From Brachybacterium timonense (GTDB lineage Bacteria; Actinomycetota; Actinomycetes; Actinomycetales; Dermabacteraceae), in contig NZ_LT984895.1 in the NCBI RefSeq assembly GCF_900258505.1, positions 175,563 through 239,562 of the forward strand: a DNA stretch of 64,000 nt, in the 5' to 3' direction. The notes under the pieces are model-generated. The model worked only from the letters and a program-made list of their open reading frames with translations, ran no database searches and was not told the DNA's origin. This document shows, piece by piece, positions 37,303-47,121 of the stretch. The translations under genes and the position numbers were made by a program. The stretch's first letter is position 1. Each line of letters starts with the position of its first letter.

Positions 37303-38190
37303 TTACTTCAGCGCACCATCTGTGATGCCCGCGATGAACTGCTTCGCGCCGAGGGCGAAGACGATCAGCAGAGGCACCACCGCGATCAGCGCGCTCATCA
37401 TGAGCATGCCGTAGTCCTGGCCGTGCGCCGTCTGCAGCTGCGACAGCACCACCTGCAGCGTGAGCCGGTCGGGGTTATTCAGCACGATCAACGGCCACAT
37501 GAAGTCATTCCACGCGCCGATGAACGAGAAGATCCCCAGGAAGGCCAGAGCCGGTCGGGCCGACGGCAGTGCCACGTGCCAGTACTGGCGGAAGAAACCG
37601 CAGCCGTCGAGGGTTGCGGCCTCCAGCAGCTCAGTCTGTACCGAGTTCTGGAAGTACTGACGCAGCCAGAAGATGCCGAAGGCACCGGCCAACGACGGCA
37701 CGATCACGGCCTGCAGCTCACCCACCCAGCCCAGTTTCGTCATCAGCAGGAACTGCGGGATGGTGGCCAGCTGGGCGGGCAGCATGAACGTGGCCATCAC
37801 GATGGTGAACAGCACGTTCTTGCCAGGGAAGTCGAACTTCGCGAAGGCGAATGCTGCCAGCGAGTCGATCAGCAGCACCAGGACCATCACGGACGTGGCC
37901 ACGAAGAACGTGTTCCCCATCGCGGCGAACACGTTGACCGTGTCCATGACGGTCCGGAAGTTCTCCATGAACCGGTCGCCGGGAAGCAGCGGTGGCGGGA
38001 ACTCGTAGATCGCTGCTGAGCGGTGGGTCGACAGGATGAACATCCAGTAGAACGGGAACGCGGAGATAAGCGCCCCGATGATCAGCAGCAGATGACGGAT
38101 AACCCGGGGGATGCGGTGCCGCAGGGGCGTGCGATGACGTTCGCCCTGCAGGACAACGCTCTTTCGTGAGGTGGCGTGGGTGGTGGTCAT
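37303..38190 (-). CDS. sugar ABC transporter permease, MalG type
   Basis: One of two inner-membrane permeases of a carbohydrate importer. The 295 residues have six hydrophobic helices and the EAA loop motif LLEAATLDGCGFFRQYWHVALPSARPAL. The C-terminal GAKQFIAGITDGALK is typical. It overlaps the MalF-type gene by four bases. No ATPase is encoded nearby, so it probably shares a multi-use ATPase such as MsiK. Confidence 0.93.
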   Translation of the reverse strand: MTTTHATSRKSVVLQGERHRTPLRHRIPRVIRHLLLIIGALISAFPFYWMFILSTHRSAAIYEFPPPLLPGDRFMENFRTVMDTVNVFAAMGNTFFVATSVMVLVLLIDSLAAFAFAKFDFPGKNVLFTIVMATFMLPAQLATIPQFLLMTKLGWVGELQAVIVPSLAGAFGIFWLRQYFQNSVQTELLEAATLDGCGFFRQYWHVALPSARPALAFLGIFSFIGAWNDFMWPLIVLNNPDRLTLQVVLSQLQTAHGQDYGMLMMSALIAVVPLLIVFALGAKQFIAGITDGALK

Positions 38191-39176
38191 CGCTTCCGCT
38201 CCCTCATAACGCCCCAGTTGATGATCGAGAAGAGGATCACGAAGAACATCACGCCCCAGGCGATCGTCGCGCCGTAGCCGTAGCGGTTCTCCTGGAAGGC
38301 CACTGAATAGAAGTACAGCACCATGGTCAGACCCGAGTTCCCGACGCCGCCGGCGCTGGATGCGCCACCGCCGTGGGACGAGGTCATCACCTGAGACTCG
38401 GTGAAGCTCTGCAGCGACCCGATCGTGGACATCACGGTGATGAACAAGATGATCGGGCGCAGCAGCGGCAGGGTGATGGAGAAGAACGTGCGGAAGGGCC
38501 CCGCCCCGTCGATCTGCGCAGCTTCGTACACCTGCTTATCGATGGCCTGCAGACCCGCCAGGATGATCAGGGCGTTGTAGCCCACGAAGCTCCAGGTGGA
38601 CAGCGATGCGATGGCCACCTTGATGCCCCACTCGGATTGCAGCCAGCGCACCGAGTCCAGTCCCACGACGTTCAGCAGCGCGTTCGCGATGCCGAAGTTC
38701 GAGGAGAAGATCGATCCGAACAGGATGCCCATCGCGACCAGCGACGTGATGTTCGGGACCAGGTAGGCCACCCGATAGGTGGTGGAAAAGCGCACCGTGC
38801 TGTTCAGCATGAGCGCCACGATCGTGGCCAAGGTAAGGCACGGGATCGTGGACATCGCCCACAGGATGAGCGTGTTCGTGAAGGACTTCCAGAACAGCGG
38901 ATCCTCGATGAGGTACCGGAAGTTCTCCAGGCCGATGATCTGGAAATCACCGATGCCACGCCAGTTCGTGAACGCCAAGAACATGGTGAACGCGATCGGC
39001 ATGAGGCTGAAGACGCCGAACAGGATGAAGTAGGGCGCGAGCGCCGCATAGGGGCGGAGGGCGCGACGGCCCGACAGCCGGATCAGCCCCGGCTCGACTC
39101 GGCGGCGACCGCCGCCCCGCGCTGCCGCTGAGGCGGCGGGGGCGGCAGTCCCGTGTTGCTGACCGACTGCGGACAT
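38187..39176 (-). CDS. sugar ABC transporter permease, MalF type
   Basis: The second permease of the importer. The 329-residue protein has an N-terminal cytosolic segment of about 40 residues, six helices, and the EAA loop VYEAAQIDGAGPFRTFFSITLPLLRPI. Its stop lies two bases from the solute-binding protein gene, and the permease genes overlap, so the three are one operon. Confidence 0.93.
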   Translation of the reverse strand: MSAVGQQHGTAAPAASAAARGGGRRRVEPGLIRLSGRRALRPYAALAPYFILFGVFSLMPIAFTMFLAFTNWRGIGDFQIIGLENFRYLIEDPLFWKSFTNTLILWAMSTIPCLTLATIVALMLNSTVRFSTTYRVAYLVPNITSLVAMGILFGSIFSSNFGIANALLNVVGLDSVRWLQSEWGIKVAIASLSTWSFVGYNALIILAGLQAIDKQVYEAAQIDGAGPFRTFFSITLPLLRPIILFITVMSTIGSLQSFTESQVMTSSHGGGASSAGGVGNSGLTMVLYFYSVAFQENRYGYGATIAWGVMFFVILFSIINWGVMRERKR

Positions 39177-39178
39177 CG

Positions 39179-40477
39179 TCAGGCCACCGTGATGCCGTTC
39201 TGCTTCGCCAGTCGCTCAGCCTCCTTGACGGCGTCGCTCCAGGCCTGCTCGGGATCCTTGCCGCTGGCCTCGACCAGCTCGAGTTCGGCGGCAAACGGGG
39301 CGGAGATGGTGCCGTCCATCGGATCCTCGAAGATTGGGCGGACATGCTCACCGGCGGTGGCGAAGACCTCACCGGCCCTCTGATTGCCCAGGAACTCGAC
39401 CTCACCGGTGACGCGATCATCTTTCTGCGCCTCGAGATTCGCGGGGAAGTTCCCGGAGTGGACGAACTCCACAGCCTGGTTCTCCCCGTTGAGGATCTGC
39501 AGGATGATCTTGAAGGCCTCTTCGTGGTTCTCACCCTTGGCGGGGATGCCCAGGAAGGAGCCGCCCTGGTTGGTGGCGTCGCCGGGGTGGGTGGCAACGT
39601 GCCACTTGCCGGAGGTGTCCGGGGCGTCCACCATGAGGTCCGCCAGATGCCAGGAGGCGCCCGGATCCGCAGGCAGTTTGCCGGCGGAGACGGCGGCAGC
39701 AGAGTCGGGCGTCTGGGACTGCAGGGCGGCGTTGATACCGGCCTTCTGCATCTTCACGACGGTGTCCCAGGCGTTGCGGACATGCTCGCCCGAGCCGATG
39801 AAGTTCTTGTCCTCGTCGATGAAGCCCTGCCCGGACTGGCGCTGAATGATGCCGAAAACGCCCGCGAGGTTGCGGACCATGAAGATCTCGGGGTCACCGG
39901 CCTGGAGCTTCTTGCCGTACTCGATGTAGGCGTCCCAGGTGGTCAGCTCCTTGCTCACCTCGTCGGGGTCCGCTGGCAGGCCATGCTGCTCGAAGGTGTC
40001 GAAGCGGTAGAAGAGCGCGGTGGGGCCGATGTCGATCGGGATGCCCAGCTGCTTGCCGTCAGTGGTGGTGGCTTGGTCCCACTTCCAGTCGACGTACTTG
40101 CTCTTGTGGTCGGCAGCCCCCAGGTCGTTGAGGTCCACGAAGAACTCGGGGACGGTGGCGAAATGCGCGATGTCCTCGCCCTTGATGCCGGTCAGGGCGG
40201 GCAGGCCGGAGCCAGCCTGGAGGGTGGTCTGCAGCTTCTGCTTGAAGTCGCCACCCTGGATCACCTGGCTGAAGTTGGCATCAGGGAATGCCTTCTTGAC
40301 GTCCTCGACGATCGCGTCGTCGAAGCCTTCGGGCCAGTACCACAGGGCGAGGCCCTTGCCACCGCCACCTGAGCCGCCGGAGTTTCCGGAGCCGGTCGAG
40401 CAGGCGGAGAGGAATGCCAGGGAACCGGCGACAGCGCCGAGCCCGAGGGCAGACCGACGGGACAGTGTGTATTTCAT
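39179..40477 (-). CDS. sugar ABC transporter solute-binding lipoprotein
   Basis: The extracytoplasmic binding protein for the importer. I chose ATG 40477 with CGGAGGAAC upstream (432 residues). The N-terminus has twin arginines (SRRSALGLGAVAGSLAFLSAC) with a lipobox, so it may travel by the Tat route and be lipid-anchored. The mature protein is a type I solute-binding fold (ALWYWPEGFDDAIVEDVKKAFPDANF). Its substrate is not known; the neighbours suggest a glycan fragment or mannoside. Confidence 0.92.
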   Translation of the reverse strand: MKYTLSRRSALGLGAVAGSLAFLSACSTGSGNSGGSGGGGKGLALWYWPEGFDDAIVEDVKKAFPDANFSQVIQGGDFKQKLQTTLQAGSGLPALTGIKGEDIAHFATVPEFFVDLNDLGAADHKSKYVDWKWDQATTTDGKQLGIPIDIGPTALFYRFDTFEQHGLPADPDEVSKELTTWDAYIEYGKKLQAGDPEIFMVRNLAGVFGIIQRQSGQGFIDEDKNFIGSGEHVRNAWDTVVKMQKAGINAALQSQTPDSAAAVSAGKLPADPGASWHLADLMVDAPDTSGKWHVATHPGDATNQGGSFLGIPAKGENHEEAFKIILQILNGENQAVEFVHSGNFPANLEAQKDDRVTGEVEFLGNQRAGEVFATAGEHVRPIFEDPMDGTISAPFAAELELVEASGKDPEQAWSDAVKEAERLAKQNGITVA

Positions 40478-40517
40478 GGGGGTTCCTCCGGGGTGTGGAG
40501 TGAGTGGGGGCGAAGGA

Positions 40518-41519
40518 TCAGTCAGAGGTGGACGGTGAGGGGGCCTGGGCCAGTGCGGAGAGCGGCTCTGCGCAGACCAGACCGTGCGTGCGTGCAAGCG
40601 TGGCGAGCTGGGGAAGCGTGGGGGTGCGGCCCGGGCCGTGGACGGCGGCGGCTCGCCCGGTCGCGGCCAGGGCGGCGGCCTCAAGCGCATCGCGCAAGTC
40701 AAGACCGTGGCCCAGCAGGGTGATCAGGGCGGCACCGAAGGTGTCTCCCGCGCCGGTTGGATCCACGGGGCCCAGGTCCTGTGCCGGCAGTGTGATCTCG
40801 GTGCCCGCGGCGGCATCGATACCGATCAGACCGTCTCCGCCACAGGTCACAACAGTCAGGGGAACGATCGTGGAGAGTTCCCGAGCTGCCTGTAGCGGGG
40901 TGTCTGTGCGGGTATAAGCCATAGCCTCCACGGCATTAGGTAGGAAGCCGTAGCAGCAGGAGAGATGGCGCAGGACAGCCCGGTCCCACTGCTCAGTTGG
41001 ATCCCAGCCGACGTCGGCGAAGATCCGGGATCCTGCGTTATGGGCGCGTTCCAGCCAGGGCATATCCGCCAGGCCGATGTGTACGGCGATAGCGCGTGCC
41101 GGCAGCGTGTCGAGATCGGGCTGAATCTGTTCATGGGGGGCGGTCCCGCCGGTAACCAGCGCGCGCTCGCCGTCATAGGCCAGGGCTGCGGTGATCTGCA
41201 GGTCGTGATCGGGTGCGGCGATCAGTCCGCGGGTATCCACGCCGCGCGCGGTCAGAATCGTGGCGGCGAGGTCGGCAGCTGGCCCCGTGCCTGTGTGTGC
41301 GCTCACGCCCGCGCGGGCACCCAGTGCGGCTGCGGCGAGGGCGAAGTTGGCGATGCCGCCGGGCACCAGGTCAACGCGGCCGGTGAAAATCTCCTGGCCC
41401 AGTGCAGGGGCAGAGGGCAGGGGGCCGTACAGCACGTCGAGGAACAGTTCGCCGACGGCCAGGAGATCCAGCGCGCCCGTGGGCAGCGGGGTGCTCTGCC
41501 GAGTGGCGGCGGTGTCCAT
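40518..41519 (-). CDS. PfkB-family carbohydrate kinase
   Basis: A ribokinase-family kinase that probably phosphorylates a sugar brought in by the importer. ATG 41519 follows CGGAGGATCC (333 residues). It has the N-terminal FLDVLYGPLPSAPALGQEIFTGR and GGIANFALAAAALGA, and the C-terminal signature PVDPTGAGDTFGAALITLLGHG with the catalytic Asp. It starts the importer side of the divergent locus, facing deoR. Substrate is not evident. Confidence 0.9.
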   Translation of the reverse strand: MDTAATRQSTPLPTGALDLLAVGELFLDVLYGPLPSAPALGQEIFTGRVDLVPGGIANFALAAAALGARAGVSAHTGTGPAADLAATILTARGVDTRGLIAAPDHDLQITAALAYDGERALVTGGTAPHEQIQPDLDTLPARAIAVHIGLADMPWLERAHNAGSRIFADVGWDPTEQWDRAVLRHLSCCYGFLPNAVEAMAYTRTDTPLQAARELSTIVPLTVVTCGGDGLIGIDAAAGTEITLPAQDLGPVDPTGAGDTFGAALITLLGHGLDLRDALEAAALAATGRAAAVHGPGRTPTLPQLATLARTHGLVCAEPLSALAQAPSPSTSD

Positions 41520-41726
41520 GGATCCTCCGATCCCGCGAGGCGCGCGTGCGGTGCGGCGATGCGTGCAGCACTCAGTGTGCGCGGATGATCGTAAAAGGTC
41601 AAGAATGGATGTTGTGGGAGGGAAATCGAGTCCGCGGGCGGGGATTGAGGACTCGTTTCCCATTAGGATGATCGCCAATGATCGTGAATGTTGCTTCGTG
41701 CTGGGGAGGCGGACTAGGCTGGTGAC
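41520..41726. promoter_or_regulatory. kinase-deoR divergent control region
   Basis: This 207-bp region between divergent operons carries three copies of ATGATCG: 41585-41591, 41668-41674 and 41678-41684. These are candidate DeoR operators. GAGTCC/GGACTC near 41629-41655 forms an inverted repeat. TAGGCT (41715-41720) is six bases before the deoR GTG, indicating a leaderless start. Confidence 0.6.
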
Positions 41727-42551
41727 GTGATCCGTGCCGCACGCTTCCGCGCCGTCGAGCAATTGCTCGCCGAACGGTCCGTCGTGTCCACGCAGCAGTT
41801 GGCCGATGAGCTCGGCGTCTCACTCGTCACCGTTCGCCGGGACCTCGACACCCTCGCCTCCCAGGGCCGGATCGAGCGTGTTTTCGGCGGTGCCCGGCTG
41901 CCGGCAGGTGCGACCGTGGGCCGCGCCGACGCCGTCGGCCCCGATTCGCTGGGCGCCCGCGACACGGAGCGGCCAGATGAACCGTTCGCCCAGGTCCTCG
42001 AGCGCAATCAGGAGGCCAAGCGCCAGATCGCGGCCCGTGCCGCACAGCTCGTGGCCGACGGCGAAACCGTGTTCATCGACATTGGCACCACCGCCTACGA
42101 ACTTGCACGCGCTCTGCAGCGTCGTCACCTCACCGTCGTGACCGCATCGCTCGGCGTGGTGGACCTGCTCGGGGAGGATGACGGCATCGACCTCGTTCTC
42201 TTGGGCGGCGAGTACAACAGCGAATACCGCTGCACCCACGGCAGCCACGTGGCCGACTCGCTCAGCGCACTGCAGATTGACCGCGCCTTCCTGGGCTGCG
42301 CCGGCGTGAGCGACCGCGGGTTGATCCGCGATACCGACACACGCCAGGCCGCCGTCAAGCAGGCCACCTTGCGCGTGGCCGGCTCCACCGCACTGCTGGC
42401 CGCAGCCGACAAGTTCCCCGGCACTGGCGCCTTCACCGCCGGCAGCCTCGCACACGTCGATCACCTGGTCACCGACCTCGACGCATCCTCGATCCACGCT
42501 CACTTGGGCTCCGCAGTGGAGTCCTCATCCACGGAGGTGCTCCACACATGA
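41727..42551 (+). CDS. DeoR-family transcriptional regulator
   Basis: A sugar-phosphate-responsive repressor, probably of both sides of this locus. The N-terminal winged helix-turn-helix is VVSTQQLADELGVSLVTVRRDLDTLASQGRIERVFGG. The C-terminal sensor resembles ribose-5-phosphate isomerase (DIGTTAYELARAL, VLLGGEYNSEYRC, FLGCAGVSDRG). The GTG start has TAGGCT six bases upstream. Its stop overlaps the GH4 gene as ATGA. Confidence 0.92.
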   Translation: MIRAARFRAVEQLLAERSVVSTQQLADELGVSLVTVRRDLDTLASQGRIERVFGGARLPAGATVGRADAVGPDSLGARDTERPDEPFAQVLERNQEAKRQIAARAAQLVADGETVFIDIGTTAYELARALQRRHLTVVTASLGVVDLLGEDDGIDLVLLGGEYNSEYRCTHGSHVADSLSALQIDRAFLGCAGVSDRGLIRDTDTRQAAVKQATLRVAGSTALLAAADKFPGTGAFTAGSLAHVDHLVTDLDASSIHAHLGSAVESSSTEVLHT

Positions 42552-43948
42552 AGCTCGCACTGCTGGGCGGCGGCGGATTCCGCGTACCCCTCGTGTACCG
42601 GACCCTGCTGCGTGACCGCTCGGAAGGCCGCATCACGCAGCTGCGCCTGCATGACGAGGATCCGCGGCGTCTGGCCGCGATGCAGAAGGTCCTCGCCGCC
42701 ATGGCCGACGGAGATCCCGAAGCACCCGAGGTCGTGCTGTGCGAGACGCTCGAAGATGCGGCACGCAGCGCCGACTTCGTGTTCTCCGCGATCCGCGTGG
42801 GCGGCACTGCCGGTCGTGCCCGCGATGAACAGATCGCCCACCGCCTGGGCGTGCTGGGCCAGGAGACCACCGGTTTCGGCGGCATCAGCTACGCGCTGCG
42901 CGGCATCCCCGTGGCCCTCGACCTGGCCACGCGGCTGCGCGACGCCAACCCCGACGCCTGGCTGATCAACTTCACCAACCCCGCCGGCATGATCACCGAG
43001 GCCACCTCCGCCATCCTGGGCGATCGCGTGATCGGCATCTGCGACTCCCCGATCGGGCTGGCCCGCCGCGCCCTGACGGCACTGGAGTCCGACGGGCTGG
43101 TGCCCGCAGGCACCACTGCGGATGTGGGCACCGGCAGCGGAGACGTCCGCCTGGACTATGCAGGCCTGAACCACCTGGGCTGGCTGCGCGGCATCGACGT
43201 GGACGGCACCGATGTGCTGCCCCAGCTGCTGGCCCGGCCGGACCTGCTCGAGCGCTTCGAAGAGGGCCGTCTCTTCGGCGCCCCCTGGCTGCAGACCCTG
43301 GGCTGCGTGCCCAATGAGTACCTGCACTACTACTACTACGCGCGCGAGACCGTAGCCGCCGACGACGCTGCGGAAGCCACCCGAGGCGTGTTCCTCGAGC
43401 AGCAGCAGCGCGACTTCTATGTCCGCGCTGGCGAGATGGAGCCGAGCCAGGCCGCCGAGCTGTGGGAGCAGACCCGCCGCAGCCGCGAGGAGACCTACAT
43501 GGCCACCAACCGCGATGCCGCGGGCGGTATGGACCGTGACGAGGAGGACCTTGAATCCGGTGGCTACGACAAGGTGGCCCTCGCGATCATGCACGCCATC
43601 GCCCATGATCGCCCCGCCCAGCTGATCCTGAACGTCGCGAACCGCTCCGGCGGGGGAGAGCGGTCCATCGCCGCCCTGCCCGATGACGCTGTCGTGGAGG
43701 TGCCCTGCATGGTCGATGCCTCCGGCCCGCACCGCCTGCCCGTCTCCGATGTGCCCGACCATGGCCGTGGCCTGATCACCACGGTCAAGCACGTCGAGCG
43801 CACCACGATCCGTGCCGCGGTCGAGGGGTCACGCGATCTCGCGATCGAAGCGCTTGCGCTGCACCCGCTGATCGACGGCGTCGGCGTGGCCCGTCAGCTG
43901 CTGGACGCCACCATTCAGGAGTTCCCGGAGCTCGCCTACCTGCGCTGA
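42548..43948 (+). CDS. GH4-family 6-phospho-glycosidase
   Basis: GH4 enzymes cleave 6-phospho-glycosides (or alpha-glycosides) using NAD and a divalent metal. The 466 residues start with the NAD fold LALLGGGGFRVPLVYRTLL. FTNPAGMITEATS, GICDSP and LNHLGWLRGIDVDG carry conserved metal and catalytic residues (the Cys and the His). Whether it acts on 6-phospho-beta-glucosides or another sugar cannot be told from the sequence. A phosphorylated substrate fits the PfkB kinase in the locus. Confidence 0.88.
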   Translation: MKLALLGGGGFRVPLVYRTLLRDRSEGRITQLRLHDEDPRRLAAMQKVLAAMADGDPEAPEVVLCETLEDAARSADFVFSAIRVGGTAGRARDEQIAHRLGVLGQETTGFGGISYALRGIPVALDLATRLRDANPDAWLINFTNPAGMITEATSAILGDRVIGICDSPIGLARRALTALESDGLVPAGTTADVGTGSGDVRLDYAGLNHLGWLRGIDVDGTDVLPQLLARPDLLERFEEGRLFGAPWLQTLGCVPNEYLHYYYYARETVAADDAAEATRGVFLEQQQRDFYVRAGEMEPSQAAELWEQTRRSREETYMATNRDAAGGMDRDEEDLESGGYDKVALAIMHAIAHDRPAQLILNVANRSGGGERSIAALPDDAVVEVPCMVDASGPHRLPVSDVPDHGRGLITTVKHVERTTIRAAVEGSRDLAIEALALHPLIDGVGVARQLLDATIQEFPELAYLR

Positions 43949-43959
43949 GAAGGAGCGTC

Positions 43960-46900
43960 GTGCATCTCGACGAAGCCCGCATCCTCGCCCGCATCGACCG
44001 TCTGCAGCGAGAGCGGATCGCTCCGGAGGCCTTCCGCGAGCTCGCCGCGCTCACGGTGTCCGCGTGGCAGGTGCCCGGTGATGGTGAACCCGTGCCGGTT
44101 GCCGACGCGCTCGCGGCCGAGCACACGCCGGTGACGCTTCCGCAACGCTGGGGCCGGGCCTGGTCCACCTGGTGGTTCCGCCTCGAGGGCATGATGCCGG
44201 AGGGGTCCGGGTGCGGTCCCGTGCTGCTGGAAGCAGACCTCGGATTCGTCGACGACTGGCCAGGTAATCAGTGCGAGGGCATGCTGTATGCCGCCGACGG
44301 CACCGCGCTGAAGGCCATCAACTCCCGTAACCGCCGCTACCGCCTGCAGGCCGAAGCTGGCGAGGACCTGCGTTTTCACCTCGAGGCGGCTGCCAACCCA
44401 GACATGATGGCCGGCGGGACCACCCCCACCGAGCTGGGCGACCGACTCACCGCCGGACCCGAACCTGTCTACGAACTGCGCACCGCCCGGATCGTTGAAC
44501 GGGACGACGAGGTGTGGGGTCTGTGGCACGACATCGACGTGCTGCGCGGCCTCGCCCCCGAGCTACCAGCCGATTCGACCCGTCGGGCCCGCATTCTGGT
44601 GGGTCTCGACGACGCCGCCGACGCCCTGGACCTGCGCGATGTGCCGGGAACAGCCGCATCCGCGCGCGCCGTGCTCGCACCACTGCTGGCGGCGCCCGCA
44701 GATGCCTCCGCACAGCAGATCACCGCGATCGGGCATGCGCACATCGACTCCGCCTGGCTGTGGCCGGTGCGGGAGACGATCCGGAAGGTGGCCCGCACCT
44801 TCGCGAACGTCGACGTACTGATGGAGGAGTACCCCGAGTTCACGTTCACCGCCACAAGCGCTCAGCAGTACGCGTGGCTGAAGGCGTCCCGGCCCGATGT
44901 GTACGAGCGGGTGCGCCAGCGCATCGCGGAGGGTCGCTGGCATCCCTCCGGCGGCATGTGGGTGGAATCCGATGCCACGATGCCCGGCGGTGAGGCGATG
45001 ATCCGCCAGTTCACCCAGGGCATCCGTTTCTTCCGTGACGAGTTCGGTGTGCGCTCACGCACCCTGTGGTTGCCGGACTCCTTCGGGTACTCGGCTGCGC
45101 TGCCGCAGATCGCTGTGCAACTGGGGCTGGAGTACTTCCTCACCCAGAAGATCTCCTGGTCGAAGACGAACCGCTACCCGCACACCACATTCTGGTGGGA
45201 AGGGATCGACGGCAGTCGACTGCTAGCCCACTATCCGCCCGTGGACTGCTACGACTCCATGCTCACCGCCGATGAGATCGCGACAGCGGAGCGCGGCCAC
45301 CGCGACAAGGCCCGCACCGGCCACCAGGTGATCCCCTACGGCTATGGCGATGGCGGCGGCGGACCCACCGCCACCATGGTCGAACGTGCACGCCGACGCC
45401 GCGACCTCGAAGGCTCCGCACACATCACGCCCGGCGACCCCGACGGGTTCTTCGACGCCGCCCGCGAGGACTACGGTGCGCTCGCCCCGACGTACCGCGG
45501 CGAGCTGTACCTCGAGTTCCACCGCGGGATCTTCACCTCACAGCTGGAGATGAAACAGGGCAACCGTGCCTGTGAGCATGCCCTGCGCACCGTCGAGCTG
45601 GTATGGGCGATGGTCACGGCCCGTGGACGGGGCACGCTGGACCAGGAGCGGCTGGACCGTCTGTGGCAGCGCACCCTGCTGCTGCAGTTCCACGACATCC
45701 TGCCCGGCTCCTCGATCGCCTGGGTCCATCGCGAGGCGCGTGATGACCATGCCGCGATCCTCGCGGCCTGCGACGAGCTCGCCGAGGAGGGCCTGCAGCT
45801 GCTAGGGGATTCGACGACTCGCGGCGTGCTGAACCCGGCCGGCCATGACCGGATCGCGGTGGTCACGGTCGAGGGCGAGCCCCGCCCTGTGCAGGTGCCC
45901 GGCTCCTTCCTGGGCGCCCTGCCTGCTCAGCAGCCCGAGGGCCTTACTCCCGTGCACAGCGGCACCGACGGCGATCAGATCGTGCTCGACAACGGCCTCG
46001 TGCGTGTACACGTGGGCTCGGACGGCACGCTGACGTCGGTGCGTGACCTCCAGCGCGATCGTGAGCTGATCCCCGCCGGGGCCAGCGCCAATCAGCTGCA
46101 GATGTTCGAGGATCTGCCCAACGAATTCGACGCCTGGGATGTGGACCGCCACTACCGCGGCAACGCCCGCCCCGACCTGGTGGGCACCCCCACCCGCTGC
46201 GAGCTCACCGAGAGCGGGCCGTGGCGCGCCGTGATCACCATCGAGCGGATGCTCGGCGCGTCGCCGACCACCCAGACGATCACCCTCGATGCGGGTTCAC
46301 GCCGCGTGGACTTCGGAATCGACGTCGACTGGCGCGAGCGCGAGACCCTGCTGAAAGCAGCGTTCCCGCTGGCCATTCATGCCCGCGAGACCCTGGCTGA
46401 AACGCAGTTCGGGCACGTGGCCAGGCCGCTGCACGAGAACACCAGCTGGGAGTTCGCCCGCTTCGAAACCGTCATGCACCGCTGGGTGCTTGCCGCCGAA
46501 CCGGGGTGCGGCGCCGCCCTCATCACCGACTCCACCTACGGCTACGACGCCTTGCCGTGGCCGGGGCAGAACGCCGCTGCCACCTCCGGAACGCTACTGC
46601 GGCTGAGCCTGATGCGCGGGCCGAACTGGCCTGATCCGCGTGCGGATCTGTCCCGTCGGCGCCTGAGCTACTCCCTGCTCGTGGATGCGGATCCTGAGGC
46701 GGCCACCCGTGCAGGACAGGAGCTGAACCTGCCGCTGCGCCTGCTCGAGCAGGCACCGGCGCAGCCCACGTCCGTGCTGAGCCTGGACGGTCACGGCATC
46801 ACCCTCGAGGCGGTGCTCCCGGCCCATGACGGCAGTGGCGATCTCGTGGCCCGCCTGTATGAGACGACCGGTGGCACCTCGAACGCCCGACTGCACCTGC

Positions 46901-47121
46901 ACGGCGGGGCGCAGTGGATCCGCGAGGTCGACCCGCTCGAAGAGCAGGTCACCGACCCGCTGATCAACCTGCCTGAGCCGACCCAGACAGCCGTCGAGAT
47001 GAACCCAGACGCTCCGGCCGCCCCGTCGGCGGCAACACGTGGACCGATCACCGTCGTCGATCTCGAGCTGTGTCCTTTCCAGATTCTCACCCTGCGCTGG
47101 CGACCGGAGGTTCCCGCATGA
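43960..47121 (+). CDS. GH38 alpha-mannosidase
   Basis: GH38 enzymes remove alpha-linked mannose. This 1053-residue protein has the zinc and catalytic motif AIGHAHIDSAWLWPVRETIRK near residue 258, WHPSGGMWVESDATMPGGEAMIRQF, and the nucleophile region LWLPDSFGYSAALPQI near 370. The C-terminal beta domains are typical. The start GTG 43960 follows GAGAAGGAGCG, eleven bases after the GH4 gene. No signal peptide is seen, so it is probably cytoplasmic and acts on imported oligomannosides. Confidence 0.93.
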   Translation: MHLDEARILARIDRLQRERIAPEAFRELAALTVSAWQVPGDGEPVPVADALAAEHTPVTLPQRWGRAWSTWWFRLEGMMPEGSGCGPVLLEADLGFVDDWPGNQCEGMLYAADGTALKAINSRNRRYRLQAEAGEDLRFHLEAAANPDMMAGGTTPTELGDRLTAGPEPVYELRTARIVERDDEVWGLWHDIDVLRGLAPELPADSTRRARILVGLDDAADALDLRDVPGTAASARAVLAPLLAAPADASAQQITAIGHAHIDSAWLWPVRETIRKVARTFANVDVLMEEYPEFTFTATSAQQYAWLKASRPDVYERVRQRIAEGRWHPSGGMWVESDATMPGGEAMIRQFTQGIRFFRDEFGVRSRTLWLPDSFGYSAALPQIAVQLGLEYFLTQKISWSKTNRYPHTTFWWEGIDGSRLLAHYPPVDCYDSMLTADEIATAERGHRDKARTGHQVIPYGYGDGGGGPTATMVERARRRRDLEGSAHITPGDPDGFFDAAREDYGALAPTYRGELYLEFHRGIFTSQLEMKQGNRACEHALRTVELVWAMVTARGRGTLDQERLDRLWQRTLLLQFHDILPGSSIAWVHREARDDHAAILAACDELAEEGLQLLGDSTTRGVLNPAGHDRIAVVTVEGEPRPVQVPGSFLGALPAQQPEGLTPVHSGTDGDQIVLDNGLVRVHVGSDGTLTSVRDLQRDRELIPAGASANQLQMFEDLPNEFDAWDVDRHYRGNARPDLVGTPTRCELTESGPWRAVITIERMLGASPTTQTITLDAGSRRVDFGIDVDWRERETLLKAAFPLAIHARETLAETQFGHVARPLHENTSWEFARFETVMHRWVLAAEPGCGAALITDSTYGYDALPWPGQNAAATSGTLLRLSLMRGPNWPDPRADLSRRRLSYSLLVDADPEAATRAGQELNLPLRLLEQAPAQPTSVLSLDGHGITLEAVLPAHDGSGDLVARLYETTGGTSNARLHLHGGAQWIREVDPLEEQVTDPLINLPEPTQTAVEMNPDAPAAPSAATRGPITVVDLELCPFQILTLRWRPEVPA

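Noticed and set aside
39344..40372. 342-codon plus-strand frame opposite the solute-binding protein
   Set aside because: Shadow of a well-supported lipoprotein gene on the minus strand.
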